Of a DNA stretch of 64,000 nucleotides, positions 1 through 9,901 are shown in pieces. Location of the stretch: NCBI RefSeq assembly GCF_003614925.1, contig NZ_QYLP01000050.1, positions 62,001 through 126,000 on the forward strand, given 5' to 3'. Numbering within the stretch: the stretch's first letter is position 1; each line of letters begins with the position of its first letter. Source of the DNA: Arthrobacter celericrescens. GTDB lineage: Bacteria > Actinomycetota > Actinomycetes > Actinomycetales > Micrococcaceae. Under the pieces are notes generated by a model. The model saw only the letters and a list, made by a program, of their open reading frames with translations. It had not been told where the DNA came from and searched no databases. The translations under genes were made by a program, and so were the position numbers.

Positions 1-609
1 CCTCGAATGCAGCTCGTCCAGCACTTCGTCGGTGTTGTCCGACATGCAGGAATTGGGCCCCACGGACAGCCGTAGCGAGGTGTCGAAACTGGCGTAGATG
101 CCCGCGAGCAGGCGGTTGTGCGAGGCAGTGGCGATGCCGATGTGGAAGGCGACGTCGTGGTCCACGAACGCCTCCAGGTCCTCCCGCGTGACGGCCTCCC
201 TGCGCTTCTTCAGGTGCCCTTCCAGTGCCGCCACCTCGGCGTCCGTCCGGTTCAGCGCGGCATCGCGCGCCGCCAGGCCGTCCAGGGCGCGGCGCACGCT
301 CAGCACCTCGCGGGTGTCCGCCTCGCTGAGCATGCGGCGGAGCGCCACCTCGCTCGCATCGCTCGCCACCACGTAGGTGCCGTCGCCCTGCCGGATTTCG
401 AGCAGGCCAAGCTGCACGATCGAGCGCACCGCCTCGCGCAGCGAGGGCCGACTCACGCCGAGCACCTTCGTCAGCTCGCTCTCCGCCGGAATCCGTGTGC
501 CCACGGGCCAGTTTCCGGAGCTGATCTCGGACTGCAGCCGGTCGACGATCGTGTCGACGAGTGAAATTCGCTGGATTGGCTTCACGGTTCCAATGTTTCC
601 ATAACCCAT
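1..609 (-). CDS. FadR-family GntR transcriptional regulator (3' end outside window)
   Basis: Reading the minus strand from ATG at 609 gives 203 uninterrupted codons running off the left edge. The N-terminus has a GntR winged helix (residues about 15-80) with the family hallmarks PAESEL and VSRPSLREAV, followed by GDGTYVV at the wing. The rest is an all-helical FCD-type effector domain with the usual DxxFH-like stretch (DHDVAFHIGIA). It probably represses or activates the divergent amidohydrolase/ABC transporter operon, binding a small carboxylate or product of that pathway. The family and partial state are seen directly; the regulatory target is inferred from the divergent arrangement and the dyad at 623-642. 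Confidence 0.9.
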   Translation of the reverse strand, partial: MGYGNIGTVKPIQRISLVDTIVDRLQSEISSGNWPVGTRIPAESELTKVLGVSRPSLREAVRSIVQLGLLEIRQGDGTYVVASDASEVALRRMLSEADTREVLSVRRALDGLAARDAALNRTDAEVAALEGHLKKRREAVTREDLEAFVDHDVAFHIGIATASHNRLLAGIYASFDTSLRLSVGPNSCMSDNTDEVLDELHSR

Positions 610-622
610 TGACCTCTTACGA

Positions 623-642
623 TCAGACGTCATACCATCTGA
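623..642. promoter_or_regulatory. Candidate GntR operator dyad
   Basis: Perfect 5-bp arms TCAGA (623-627) and TCTGA (638-642) with a 10-bp A+T-richer centre containing GGTATGAC on the minus strand, which recalls FadR-type GT-N3-AC half sites. It lies 14 bp before the regulator start and about 110 bp before the amidohydrolase start, where a shared operator would be expected. Confidence 0.4.
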
Positions 643-752
643 CCCATGTTCTCGCGGCAGGCGCTTCAGCGCAAGACGCGGGACCTGCGGGTTCCTTGAT
701 GAACGGGTTTCCCGATCAGCGGACTATTGATGAACAAGGGAGTTCACCATTC

Positions 753-1850
753 ATGAGCGGTCTTTCCGAAGCGGACGCTTCGACGGTTGCGGCACCGGCC
801 TTGGTCGATGCCCACATCCATCCGGACAAGTCGAGCTGGGGCGGCGCATGGCTGTCGCGCCGGGACGCCTTTGGGCTCCGGGACTTCATCGCCAACGACC
901 TGGAGACGCAGCGGAGCTACACCCGCAGCGTGGAGGAGCGTGCCTACGGGCTGCTGCGCACCGCGGTGGCGAACGGAACCCTCGCCATGCGGGCACAGGT
1001 GGACGTTTCCAGCGAACTCGGAACGGCCAACGTTGAGGGAGTGCGGGCCGCCGCCGAGCGGATCCCAGAACTCACGGTTCAGATCGTGGCGTTCCCGCAG
1101 TTCGGCCTGCTCGGCAACCCCGGCACCCTGGACGTGATGGCCGCGGCCCTGGACGCGGGCGCTGACGTGGTGGGCGGCATCGATCCGGTAGGCCTCGAGG
1201 GCGACCTGGGCGGCCACCTTGACGCCGTGTTCGGCCTCGCCGAACGCAGCGGGCGGGACCTCGACATCCACCTGCACGACCGCGGCGAATCCGGGCTGGC
1301 CCAGATCCGCGAGATCGCGGCCCGAACGGTCGCCGCCGGAATGCGCGGCAAGGTCACCGTCAGCCACGCCTTCGCCCTCGCCGACGACGCCGCGCCCACA
1401 CAACGCGAGACCCTGGACCGGGTAGCCGACGCCGGCATCTGGATCACCACGTGCGCGCTGGGTTCCGACCCGGTTCCGGACATCGGCCTGCTCGCCGTCC
1501 ATGGGGTGCAGCTGGCTGTCGGTTCCGACGGCGTCCGGGACGCCTGGACGCCGTTCGGCACCGGCAGCATGGTGGACCGGGCGCACCTGCTGGCTTACCG
1601 CACGGGCGCGGTGACCGACGCCGAACTGGAGCGCTGCTATGCGCTCGCCTCCACCGCGGGCGGGCGCATGCTCGGGATCGACGACCTCGCCCGCTGGACC
1701 GGCCCGGACGCAGCCACCCGGCTGGAATTCCGGGCGGAATCCTTGGCCCAGCTCGTGGCCGACCGGCCCGCACCGCTCAAGGTGTTCCGCCATGGGCAGC
1801 TGCTCGAAACGGATCCCGTGCCTGCGGCGGCCTTGCTGCCGCTGTCTTGA
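753..1850 (+). CDS. Cytosine-deaminase-like metal-dependent amidohydrolase
   Basis: 365 residues, probably a cytoplasmic deaminase or amide/ring hydrolase of the CodA/atrazine-hydrolase superfamily. Metal ligands are visible in order: DAHIHPDK near the N-terminus (HxH), IHLHDRGES, VSHAFAL, and GSDGVRDAWTPFG carrying the metal-bound Asp; the last block is very CodA-like. The ATG at 753 has AAGGGAG 10 bp upstream; an open frame continues to 561 but runs through the divergent promoter and has no domain signature. With this start the HxH motif falls within the first 30 residues, so the usual N-terminal beta-sandwich half is missing. First gene of an operon with an ABC importer, so its substrate is probably what the importer brings in. 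Substrate unknown. Confidence 0.85.
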   Translation: MSGLSEADASTVAAPALVDAHIHPDKSSWGGAWLSRRDAFGLRDFIANDLETQRSYTRSVEERAYGLLRTAVANGTLAMRAQVDVSSELGTANVEGVRAAAERIPELTVQIVAFPQFGLLGNPGTLDVMAAALDAGADVVGGIDPVGLEGDLGGHLDAVFGLAERSGRDLDIHLHDRGESGLAQIREIAARTVAAGMRGKVTVSHAFALADDAAPTQRETLDRVADAGIWITTCALGSDPVPDIGLLAVHGVQLAVGSDGVRDAWTPFGTGSMVDRAHLLAYRTGAVTDAELERCYALASTAGGRMLGIDDLARWTGPDAATRLEFRAESLAQLVADRPAPLKVFRHGQLLETDPVPAAALLPLS

Positions 1851-1899
1851 AGCGCCCTGAAGCTTCCCCCAACAACACGTCAACAAAGGAGTTCTCGTC

Positions 1900-3531
1900 T
1901 TGTCTTCCCGAAAAATGATGACCGGCGCCGCCGTCCTCGCGGCCGCCGCACTGGCACTGTCAGCCTGCGGCGCGCCGAACAGCAAGCCCGACGCCGCCAA
2001 GCCCGCCGCGGACCTGTCCAAGCTGGCCACCACCACGCCGCGCGGCACCGAAGCCGTGGACCACGTGGCCTGGAACCTGCCGTACGAGCCGCTCTCGCTC
2101 GACCCCATGATCGGCTACAACTACGCCGAGAATACGGTCACCGCGAACCTCTGCGAAAGCCTCATGCGCCTCACCCCCGAGCTCTCGATCGAGCCCGGCC
2201 TCGCCGAGAGCGTCACGTCGCCGGATGACACCACCCTGGTGTACAAGATCCGCGCGGGCGTCACCTTCTGGGACGGCAGCCCCCTGACGGCCGACGACGT
2301 CGCGTTCTCCCTGAGCCGCCAGACCGGCGATGCGGTGGCCTACTTCAGCGATTACTTCCGGAACGTCAAGTCCGTCAAGGCCACCGGCGACCGTGAAGTG
2401 ACCGTGAAACTGAGCAGGCCGGACGTCCTCTTCGAGCAGGGCATGGCCATGGCAGCCGGGGCCATCGTGCAGAAGAAGGCCGCCGAAGCCGCCGGCAAGG
2501 CCTTCGGCACACCCGAGGGCAAACTGCAGTGCACCGGCCCCTTCTCCCTGGCCAAGTGGACCCCGGGCAAGAGCATCGAGCTGACCAAGAACCCCAAGTA
2601 CTGGGACAGCAAGCTGGTTCCCCTCGTGAAGGACCTCAGCTTCAGCTTCATCGCCGACGAATCCACCGCCGTGAACGCCCTGCGCAGCGGCGACATCGAC
2701 GGCCAGTACTTCTACCTGCCCCCGGCTGGCATCTCGCAGCTGGAACACAGCGACAAGGTCACCCTGACGCACGGCAAGTCCCTGGTCTTCTGGACCCTGG
2801 CCGCCACCAGCGAATCCGGCCCGTTCGCGAACCCGTTGGTCCGTGAGGCGCTGTCCCTGGCGATCGACCGCAACGCCCTGGCCAAGGTGGTGTTCCAGGA
2901 TGCCGCCATCCCGGCACCCACCTTGGTGGGCCCGGACTACTGGGGCTACGAGAAGGACGCCTTCGCCAAGGCCCACTCCGAATTCTCCACCGCGCCGAAC
3001 ATCGAAAAGGCCAAGCAGCTCCTCGCCGAGGCCGGCCCCCAGGAAGGCAGCATCGTGCTCGGCGTGCAGGGCAGCTCCGCGGTCCACGAACAGACCGCCA
3101 ACCTGTTCCAGGCCGCAGGCGCCGCCCTCGGCCTGAAGGTCGAGACCAAGGTGATCCCGGTGGAGCAGTTCGGCAACCTGTACTTCGACCCCGCCGCCCG
3201 CAAGGGAATCGACGGCTTCTTCACCACCTACTACGGCAACTTCGCCGACCCGCTGGACGTCTACCAGATCTTCCGCGCCGGCGGTAACAGCAACTACATC
3301 AACTGGAACGAGGCCAGCGACGTGCTGAACAAGGCCGTCTCGGCGAAGGACACCAAGGAGCGCGCCAAGCTCCTCGTCGAGGCGCAGAAGAAGGTCACCG
3401 AAGCCAACCCGCGCATCCCGCTGGCCTACGAGCCCAACACAGTGGTGCAGAACAAGCGCATCTCCGGGGCGACGGCGTCGTTCTCCTACCTCTACTACCC
3501 GTGGGCCGCGACCATCGGCGGGGTGAAATAG
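1900..3531 (+). CDS. ABC transporter substrate-binding lipoprotein (SBP family 5, DppA/OppA type)
   Basis: 543 residues. TTG start with AAAGGAG 8 bp upstream. A short signal peptide ends in the lipobox LSAC, so the mature protein is lipid-anchored at Cys23 on the outer face of the membrane. The body matches family 5 extracellular solute-binding proteins, with the characteristic PYEPLSLDPM beginning and VREALSLAIDRNAL core motif. This family binds oligopeptides, nickel chelates, opines and other small solutes, so specificity cannot be read from sequence. It is followed after 3 bp by the permease genes and belongs to the same transcription unit as the amidohydrolase. Confidence 0.93.
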   Translation: MSSRKMMTGAAVLAAAALALSACGAPNSKPDAAKPAADLSKLATTTPRGTEAVDHVAWNLPYEPLSLDPMIGYNYAENTVTANLCESLMRLTPELSIEPGLAESVTSPDDTTLVYKIRAGVTFWDGSPLTADDVAFSLSRQTGDAVAYFSDYFRNVKSVKATGDREVTVKLSRPDVLFEQGMAMAAGAIVQKKAAEAAGKAFGTPEGKLQCTGPFSLAKWTPGKSIELTKNPKYWDSKLVPLVKDLSFSFIADESTAVNALRSGDIDGQYFYLPPAGISQLEHSDKVTLTHGKSLVFWTLAATSESGPFANPLVREALSLAIDRNALAKVVFQDAAIPAPTLVGPDYWGYEKDAFAKAHSEFSTAPNIEKAKQLLAEAGPQEGSIVLGVQGSSAVHEQTANLFQAAGAALGLKVETKVIPVEQFGNLYFDPAARKGIDGFFTTYYGNFADPLDVYQIFRAGGNSNYINWNEASDVLNKAVSAKDTKERAKLLVEAQKKVTEANPRIPLAYEPNTVVQNKRISGATASFSYLYYPWAATIGGVK

Positions 3532-3534
3532 CCG

Positions 3535-4485
3535 GTGTCCATGCGTTCCTTCCTTCTCAGGAGGTTGGGAGGCTTGCTGCTGGTGCTCCTGGTGACCTCG
3601 TTCATCGTCTTCGGGATGATGTACCTGGCACCGGGAAGCCCGCTGGCCTTCGTCCTCGGCCCCCGCGGCGGCACGCCCGAACAGGTCGCCGCCGTCACCG
3701 CCCAGTACCACTTCGATGACCCGTTCTTTGTGCGGTACTTCCGCTGGCTGGGCGACATCTTCCAGGGCAACCTCGGTAGCTCGATCGTCTACCGGCAGGA
3801 CGTCACCGCACTGATGTCCGGCCGGATCGGCACCACCGCGGCGCTGGTCTCGCTGTCTGCGGTGCTGATCGCCGTCGTCGGCGTCGGTTCCGGCATGCTC
3901 GCCGCCCTCAAGAGCCGCTGGGTGGACACCATCATCTCCACGATCGCGGCGATCGGCCTGTCCACGCCGGTGTTCGTCATCGGCGTCGCGCTCATCAGCG
4001 TCTTCGCCGTCGGGCTCGGCTGGTTCCCCACCTTCGGGGTCGGCTCCGGCGGACTCGACACCCTGGTCCACCTCATCCTGCCGGCCATCGCGCTCGCCGT
4101 GGCCAGCGCGGCCTACCTGGCCAGGATCACCAAGGCCGCCGTCAACGAGGAACGCACCAGGGAGCATGTCCAGACTGCAAAGGTCCGCGGGCTTGCCCCG
4201 GGCGTCATCGTCCGCCGGCACGTCCTGCGCAACGCGCTCATCCCCATCACCACGGTCATGGGCCTCACCGTGGCAACGCTCATCGCGGGCGCCGTGGTGG
4301 TGGAGAACGTGTTTGCCCTGGACGGACTGGGCTCGCTGCTGGTCCGGGCCATCCTGCAGCGCGATTTTGCCGTGGTTCAGGCGGTGATCCTGGTGCTCGT
4401 CGTGGCGTTCGTCGTGGTGAACGCCGTGGTCGATTTCCTGTACACCGTCATCGATCCGCGAATCGCCCTGGGGAGCCGGCAATGA
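3535..4485 (+). CDS. ABC transporter permease, DppB/OppB type
   Basis: 316 residues with about six membrane helices. The N-terminus (RSFLLRRLGGLLLVLLVTSFIVFGMMYLAPGSP) is typical of DppB permeases, and the cytoplasmic EAA-like loop is seen in NEERTREHVQTAKVRGLAPGVIVRRHVLRNALIP. GTG at 3535 is used; ATG at 3541 is an equally possible start. The last codons overlap the next permease by ATGA, implying translational coupling. Forms the channel together with the DppC-type partner. Confidence 0.93.
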   Translation: MSMRSFLLRRLGGLLLVLLVTSFIVFGMMYLAPGSPLAFVLGPRGGTPEQVAAVTAQYHFDDPFFVRYFRWLGDIFQGNLGSSIVYRQDVTALMSGRIGTTAALVSLSAVLIAVVGVGSGMLAALKSRWVDTIISTIAAIGLSTPVFVIGVALISVFAVGLGWFPTFGVGSGGLDTLVHLILPAIALAVASAAYLARITKAAVNEERTREHVQTAKVRGLAPGVIVRRHVLRNALIPITTVMGLTVATLIAGAVVVENVFALDGLGSLLVRAILQRDFAVVQAVILVLVVAFVVVNAVVDFLYTVIDPRIALGSRQ

Positions 4486-5366
4486 CCATCAGCATGGAGA
4501 AGACCGTGAAAACACCGGCCGTGGCCGCCCGGCAGCCCGGATTCCTGCAGAAGGGCTACGAGCGGCTGGGCCTGGCCGGCTCCGCTGCCGCGCTCGTCCT
4601 GCTGTTCGTTTCGTTGTCCGCGGCGTTCGCGCCGCTGCTGGCGCCCTATGATCCGGACTTCCCGGACCTGCTGGCAGCGCTGAGCGGCCCGACGGCGGAG
4701 CACCCCCTGGGTACCGACGCCCTGGGCCGCGACATCCTGTCCCGCCTGATGTGGGGTGCCCGGGTCACCCTCGCCGGGCCCGGCCTGGTGATCCTCCTCT
4801 CGACCGTGGTGGGCACCGTGCTTGCCCTCGTGGCGGCATGGTGCGGCGGCCGGGTGGACACCGTGATTAGCTGGGTGCTGGACATCCTCTTCGCGGTTCC
4901 GGGGATCGTGTTCGCCCTCATTTCGGTGGCGATCTGGGGCCCGAGCCTGTTCACCGTAGTGGCAGGCCTGGCGGTCGCCTACATCCCGTATGTCGCACGA
5001 GTTGTGCGCGGCGCGGGCCTGCGGGAACGCAACCTGCCCTACGTGTCCGCGGCCTGGCTGCAGGGCCAGTCCGGGGCCGGGATCACCTTCACCCAGATCC
5101 TGCCGAACGTGCAGGGCATCGTGATCGCCCAGGCGATTTCCTCCCTGGGCTTCGCCGTGATCGACCTCGCGGCCGTGTCCTTCCTGGGCCTTGGCGTGCA
5201 GCCGCCCACCGCCGACCTGGGCCTCATGGTCAAGAGCGGCTTCGATTCCGTGCTGCGCGGCCACCCTGCCGAGGCGATCGCCGCCGGCGTCCTGATCATC
5301 CTGATCGTCTGGTGCGTCACCGTCATCGGCGACCGCCTGACCACAGCTGCGAGGAGCATGCGATGA
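4482..5366 (+). CDS. ABC transporter permease, DppC/OppC type
   Basis: 294 residues, second membrane subunit of the importer. It shows the DppC N-terminal segment LAPYDPDFPDL followed by HPLGTDALGRDILSRLMWGARVTL, a hallmark of this family, then five further hydrophobic helices and a coupling loop near ERNLPYVSAAWLQGQS. Start and stop codons overlap both neighbours by 4 bp, so the whole transporter is translationally coupled. Confidence 0.93.
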   Translation: MTISMEKTVKTPAVAARQPGFLQKGYERLGLAGSAAALVLLFVSLSAAFAPLLAPYDPDFPDLLAALSGPTAEHPLGTDALGRDILSRLMWGARVTLAGPGLVILLSTVVGTVLALVAAWCGGRVDTVISWVLDILFAVPGIVFALISVAIWGPSLFTVVAGLAVAYIPYVARVVRGAGLRERNLPYVSAAWLQGQSGAGITFTQILPNVQGIVIAQAISSLGFAVIDLAAVSFLGLGVQPPTADLGLMVKSGFDSVLRGHPAEAIAAGVLIILIVWCVTVIGDRLTTAARSMR

Positions 5367-6214
5367 GCGAAGCATTGCTGGCGTTGGACAACGTCCGTGC
5401 CGTCCTGCACACCCGCCACCAGTCCCAGGCGCTGCTCAACGGCGTCAGCTTCAGCATTGCCAAGGGCGAGGCGCTGGGCCTGGTAGGCGAGTCCGGCTCG
5501 GGCAAGTCCCTGACCACCCGGGCCATCACCCGGATGCTCGACCCCGCCTTCGAGGTGTCCGGATCGATCACCTTCGACGGCGCACCAGTCCTGTCCATGA
5601 CCCCGTCCGAGCTGCGCAGCTACCGCTCCATGGACATCGGCATGATCTTCCAGGACCCGCGGGCGCACGTGAACCCTGTGCACACCGTGGGCGACTTCCT
5701 CACCGAGGAACTCGTGCGCAACCGCGGCCTGACGCGGGACGAGGTGGAGCACCGGGCCGTGGCGCTGCTGGACGAGGTGGGCGTGCGGTACCCCGAACGC
5801 CGCCTCACCCAGTACCCGCACGAACTCTCCGGCGGCATGCTGCAGCGCGTCATGATCGCCAGCGTCCTGCTCGCCGAGCCGCGGCTGATCCTCGCGGACG
5901 AACCCACCACCGCGCTGGACGTCACCGCGCAGTCCGACGTGATGGCGATCCTCGACGAGCAGCGCCGCGCCCGCGGCCTGTCCCTGCTGTTCATCACCCA
6001 CGACCTCGAGCTGGCGGCGGCGTGCTGCGACCGGCTTGCCGTGATGTACGCCGGGGAAATCGTGGAACAGGGCGCCCACGTGTACGAATCGCCCGGCCAC
6101 CCGTACACGATCGAATTGCTCGGCGCCCGGCCGAGCATCGACGAACGGCTGGACCGGCTCCCGGTGCTGCGCTACAACCGGGACATCCATGAACAACTGA
6201 AGGCGGAAGCATGA
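5363..6214 (+). CDS. ABC transporter ATP-binding protein, DppD/OppD type
   Basis: 283 residues. Walker A GESGSGKS, Q-loop in IFQDPRAHVNPV, signature LSGGMLQRVMIA, Walker B LILADEPTTALDV and switch His in FITHDLELA are all present. The C-terminal HPYT segment is usual for oligopeptide-type ATPases. ATG at 5363 overlaps the permease stop (ATGA); the frame is open further upstream but that would run deep into the permease gene. Works as heterodimer with the following ATPase. Confidence 0.93.
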   Translation: MSEALLALDNVRAVLHTRHQSQALLNGVSFSIAKGEALGLVGESGSGKSLTTRAITRMLDPAFEVSGSITFDGAPVLSMTPSELRSYRSMDIGMIFQDPRAHVNPVHTVGDFLTEELVRNRGLTRDEVEHRAVALLDEVGVRYPERRLTQYPHELSGGMLQRVMIASVLLAEPRLILADEPTTALDVTAQSDVMAILDEQRRARGLSLLFITHDLELAAACCDRLAVMYAGEIVEQGAHVYESPGHPYTIELLGARPSIDERLDRLPVLRYNRDIHEQLKAEA

Positions 6215-7041
6215 ACACCGAAGCACTGGTTGTTGCCCGGAACCTGAGGAAGGAATTCCCGGCCCCGAAAGGCATGAAGAGCGAGCCGATTGTCGCCGTC
6301 GACGATGTGTCCTTCGAGCTCTTCCCTAACGAATGCCTGGCGATCGTGGGGGAGTCCGGCTCCGGGAAGACCACGGTGGCACGCATGCTCGTGGGACTGG
6401 AAACGGTCACCGGAGGCGAGCTCAGCGTCCGCGGCGAAGCGCGGAACAAAGGCGCCCGGAGCCTGGCCGACCGCCGTCGCTGGGCCCGGGAGGTACAGTA
6501 CGTCTTCCAGGACCCGTACTCCTCACTCAATCCGCGGCAAAGCATCGGGGACACCGTCCGGGCGAGCCTGGCGCTGCACGCTCCCGGCAACCCGGGCCAG
6601 CGCGAGCTGAAGCTGAAGGCCCAGGAAATCCTGGACAGCGTGGGCCTTGCCGCCCCGTTCTTCGGAAAGCACCCGCACCAGCTTTCCGGCGGGCAGCGGC
6701 AGCGCGTGGCGATCGCCCGCGCATTGGCCGCGGACCCTGCGGTGATCGTCCTGGACGAGGCGGTGGCCGCGCTGGACGTCTCCATCCAGGCGCAGATCCT
6801 GAACCTGCTCAGCGACATCCGGGCCCAGCGCGAGGTGAGCTACCTGTTCATTTCGCATGACCTCGCTGTGGTCAACCAAGTCTCTGAGCGGATGATCGTG
6901 ATGGAACAGGGGCGGGTGGTCGACGCCGGCAACACGGCCGAGCTGCTCGCCAACCCGGTGCACCCCTACACCCGCTCGCTGCGCGCCGCGGTGCCGCGGC
7001 AGGGATGGAAGCCAGTGCGCCGGGAACGCCTCGCGTCCTAG
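6211..7041 (+). CDS. ABC transporter ATP-binding protein, DppF/OppF type
   Basis: 276 residues. Walker A GESGSGKTT, Q-loop in VFQDPYSSLNPRQSIGD (DppF signature), ABC signature LSGGQRQRVAIARAL, Walker B VIVLDEAVAALDVS and HPYTRSLRAAVP near the C-terminus. In Walker B the common DEPTSALD is DEAVAALD, a tolerated variation. Last gene of the amidohydrolase-importer operon; 4-bp overlap with the preceding ATPase. Confidence 0.93.
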   Translation: MNTEALVVARNLRKEFPAPKGMKSEPIVAVDDVSFELFPNECLAIVGESGSGKTTVARMLVGLETVTGGELSVRGEARNKGARSLADRRRWAREVQYVFQDPYSSLNPRQSIGDTVRASLALHAPGNPGQRELKLKAQEILDSVGLAAPFFGKHPHQLSGGQRQRVAIARALAADPAVIVLDEAVAALDVSIQAQILNLLSDIRAQREVSYLFISHDLAVVNQVSERMIVMEQGRVVDAGNTAELLANPVHPYTRSLRAAVPRQGWKPVRRERLAS

Positions 7042-7074
7042 CGGTTCCGTGCCCGACGGCGGATGGCGGGGAGG

Positions 7075-8592
<1,518 letters not shown>

Positions 8593-8619
8593 CGGGGCCT
8601 AACTGGGGTCGGTGGATCG

Positions 8620-9726
8620 TTACTTCTGGGTCTGGCGGTAGCGCTCGATCTGCTTGAGCCGCCGCTGGAGGCTGTCCCGCCGCGGGTGCGGGACGACGTC
8701 GGCCGCCTCGGCGGTCAGCTCGATATGCCCGGTGCCGTACTCCCACAGGAGGAGGTCGTCCAGCAGGCGGTCCGGCCCGGGGGAGTAGCGGTGGTCCAGG
8801 GCCTTGCGGACCTCCGTGATGCGGTTGGCGCTCAGCAGCCCGGCCAGTTCCACGGTCTGCTTCAGCCCGTGCGCCGCGAGGAGTTCCGCGGCCCAGCCCC
8901 AGTCGTCATCAACCTTACGGTCAACGTGGGGAAGGAGGGTCCGCCAGACATCGCGGACCCGGTTGGGGGTGAGCGGGGTGGAGCCTTCGCCCTCGAGGTC
9001 CCAGTAGCTGCGGACCTCGGCGTAGCGCTCATTGAGGTCTGCGAAGGCGCTTTCGACCGTTTCCAGCATGGCCGCGGTGGCGGTGAACTGGCGGTCGAAA
9101 TGCGGGGTCCAGGCCCGGGGGTCCTCGGCCTTGAAGCGGATGTCGTGCTCGATCTCGCTCCAGGCATGGGCGAACACCGTGCGGATCTGGCACTCGAAGA
9201 AGTAGCTGCCGTTGGCCGGGAGCTCCGGGTTGAAGATCTGCTGGTAGGCCTTCACGGACTCGTTCTGGATGGTGCGCAGGATCAGGTGCCGGCTGGAGTA
9301 GCCGTAGGTGCCGGACTCGATGGAGCCGATGTCCTTCTCGCGGTCACCGCGGCAGTCGAACAGCTGGCGCTGGCGCTTGATGAGGTTGGCTACGGCGGCG
9401 TTCTCCGCGGGTAGCTTGGTGATGACGCGGATGCCCACCATGTCGTTGAGGGTGCGGAACGGGTCCGGGAACTTCAGCGGCCGCGGCCCGCCCGGCTCCA
9501 GCGGTTCGTCCGTGCGGGAGATCTTTTCGCGGAATGAATCAACGGTCTTGGTGCGGCCGGTGACGAACAGCGGCACGGAGTCGCTGTTCTTCAGAATGTC
9601 CCGCAGCGTGAGCAGCACATCGCGTGTGATGAGTTTCAACGCCGGGCGCACGCGTTCGTAGATCCCGACGTTCGCCTGCACCGATTCGCGCAGCTGGGGA
9701 TCCAGCCTCTCCCAATTGCTAGCCAT
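8620..9726 (-). CDS. RelA/SpoT-domain (p)ppGpp synthetase-like protein
   Basis: 368 residues. A RelA/SpoT synthetase domain covers about residues 35-215: GRTKTVDSFREKI, DMVGIRVITKLPAEN, GYSSRHLIL and ECQIRTVFAHAWSEIEHD match the nucleotide-binding and QIRT elements of small alarmone synthetases. No HD hydrolase domain precedes it and no TGS/ACT follows, but about 150 extra residues of unrecognised helical sequence make it longer than typical 210-residue SAS proteins. ATG at 9726 starts a MASNWERLDP protein; an upstream in-frame start at 9756 adds ten poorly conserved-looking residues. Likely makes (p)ppGpp/pGpp from ATP and GDP/GTP under stress. Lies just upstream of the SulP gene on the same strand. 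Confidence 0.85.
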   Translation of the reverse strand: MASNWERLDPQLRESVQANVGIYERVRPALKLITRDVLLTLRDILKNSDSVPLFVTGRTKTVDSFREKISRTDEPLEPGGPRPLKFPDPFRTLNDMVGIRVITKLPAENAAVANLIKRQRQLFDCRGDREKDIGSIESGTYGYSSRHLILRTIQNESVKAYQQIFNPELPANGSYFFECQIRTVFAHAWSEIEHDIRFKAEDPRAWTPHFDRQFTATAAMLETVESAFADLNERYAEVRSYWDLEGEGSTPLTPNRVRDVWRTLLPHVDRKVDDDWGWAAELLAAHGLKQTVELAGLLSANRITEVRKALDHRYSPGPDRLLDDLLLWEYGTGHIELTAEAADVVPHPRRDSLQRRLKQIERYRQTQK

Positions 9727-9901
9727 GGTCCCAAGCTTACGGGGCGGCACTGACACGGCATCCGCCCCGGCCCCGGCCCGGCGGCGGATCCCGCCGCCGC
9801 TGCGAAATGCATTGTAGGCTCAGGGGAGGCTCTTGAAGCACAGCTTTTTGAAGGACCCGAGCAAAGGTCTTACTGACGGGAAGCCGCAAAGGAGGCACGC
9901 A

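Noticed and set aside
561..752. N-terminal extension of the amidohydrolase
   Set aside because: It would start inside the divergent regulator gene and cross its promoter and operator; a good ribosome site stands before 753.
744..2108. 454-codon minus-strand frame opposite the amidohydrolase and the binding protein
   Set aside because: Antisense to genes with clear family motifs, no domain of its own; a GC-bias shadow.
1960..4482. 840-codon minus-strand frame opposite the ABC transporter genes
   Set aside because: Composition is the reverse-strand image (Asp/His/Gly-rich) of coding DNA and overlaps a complete operon.
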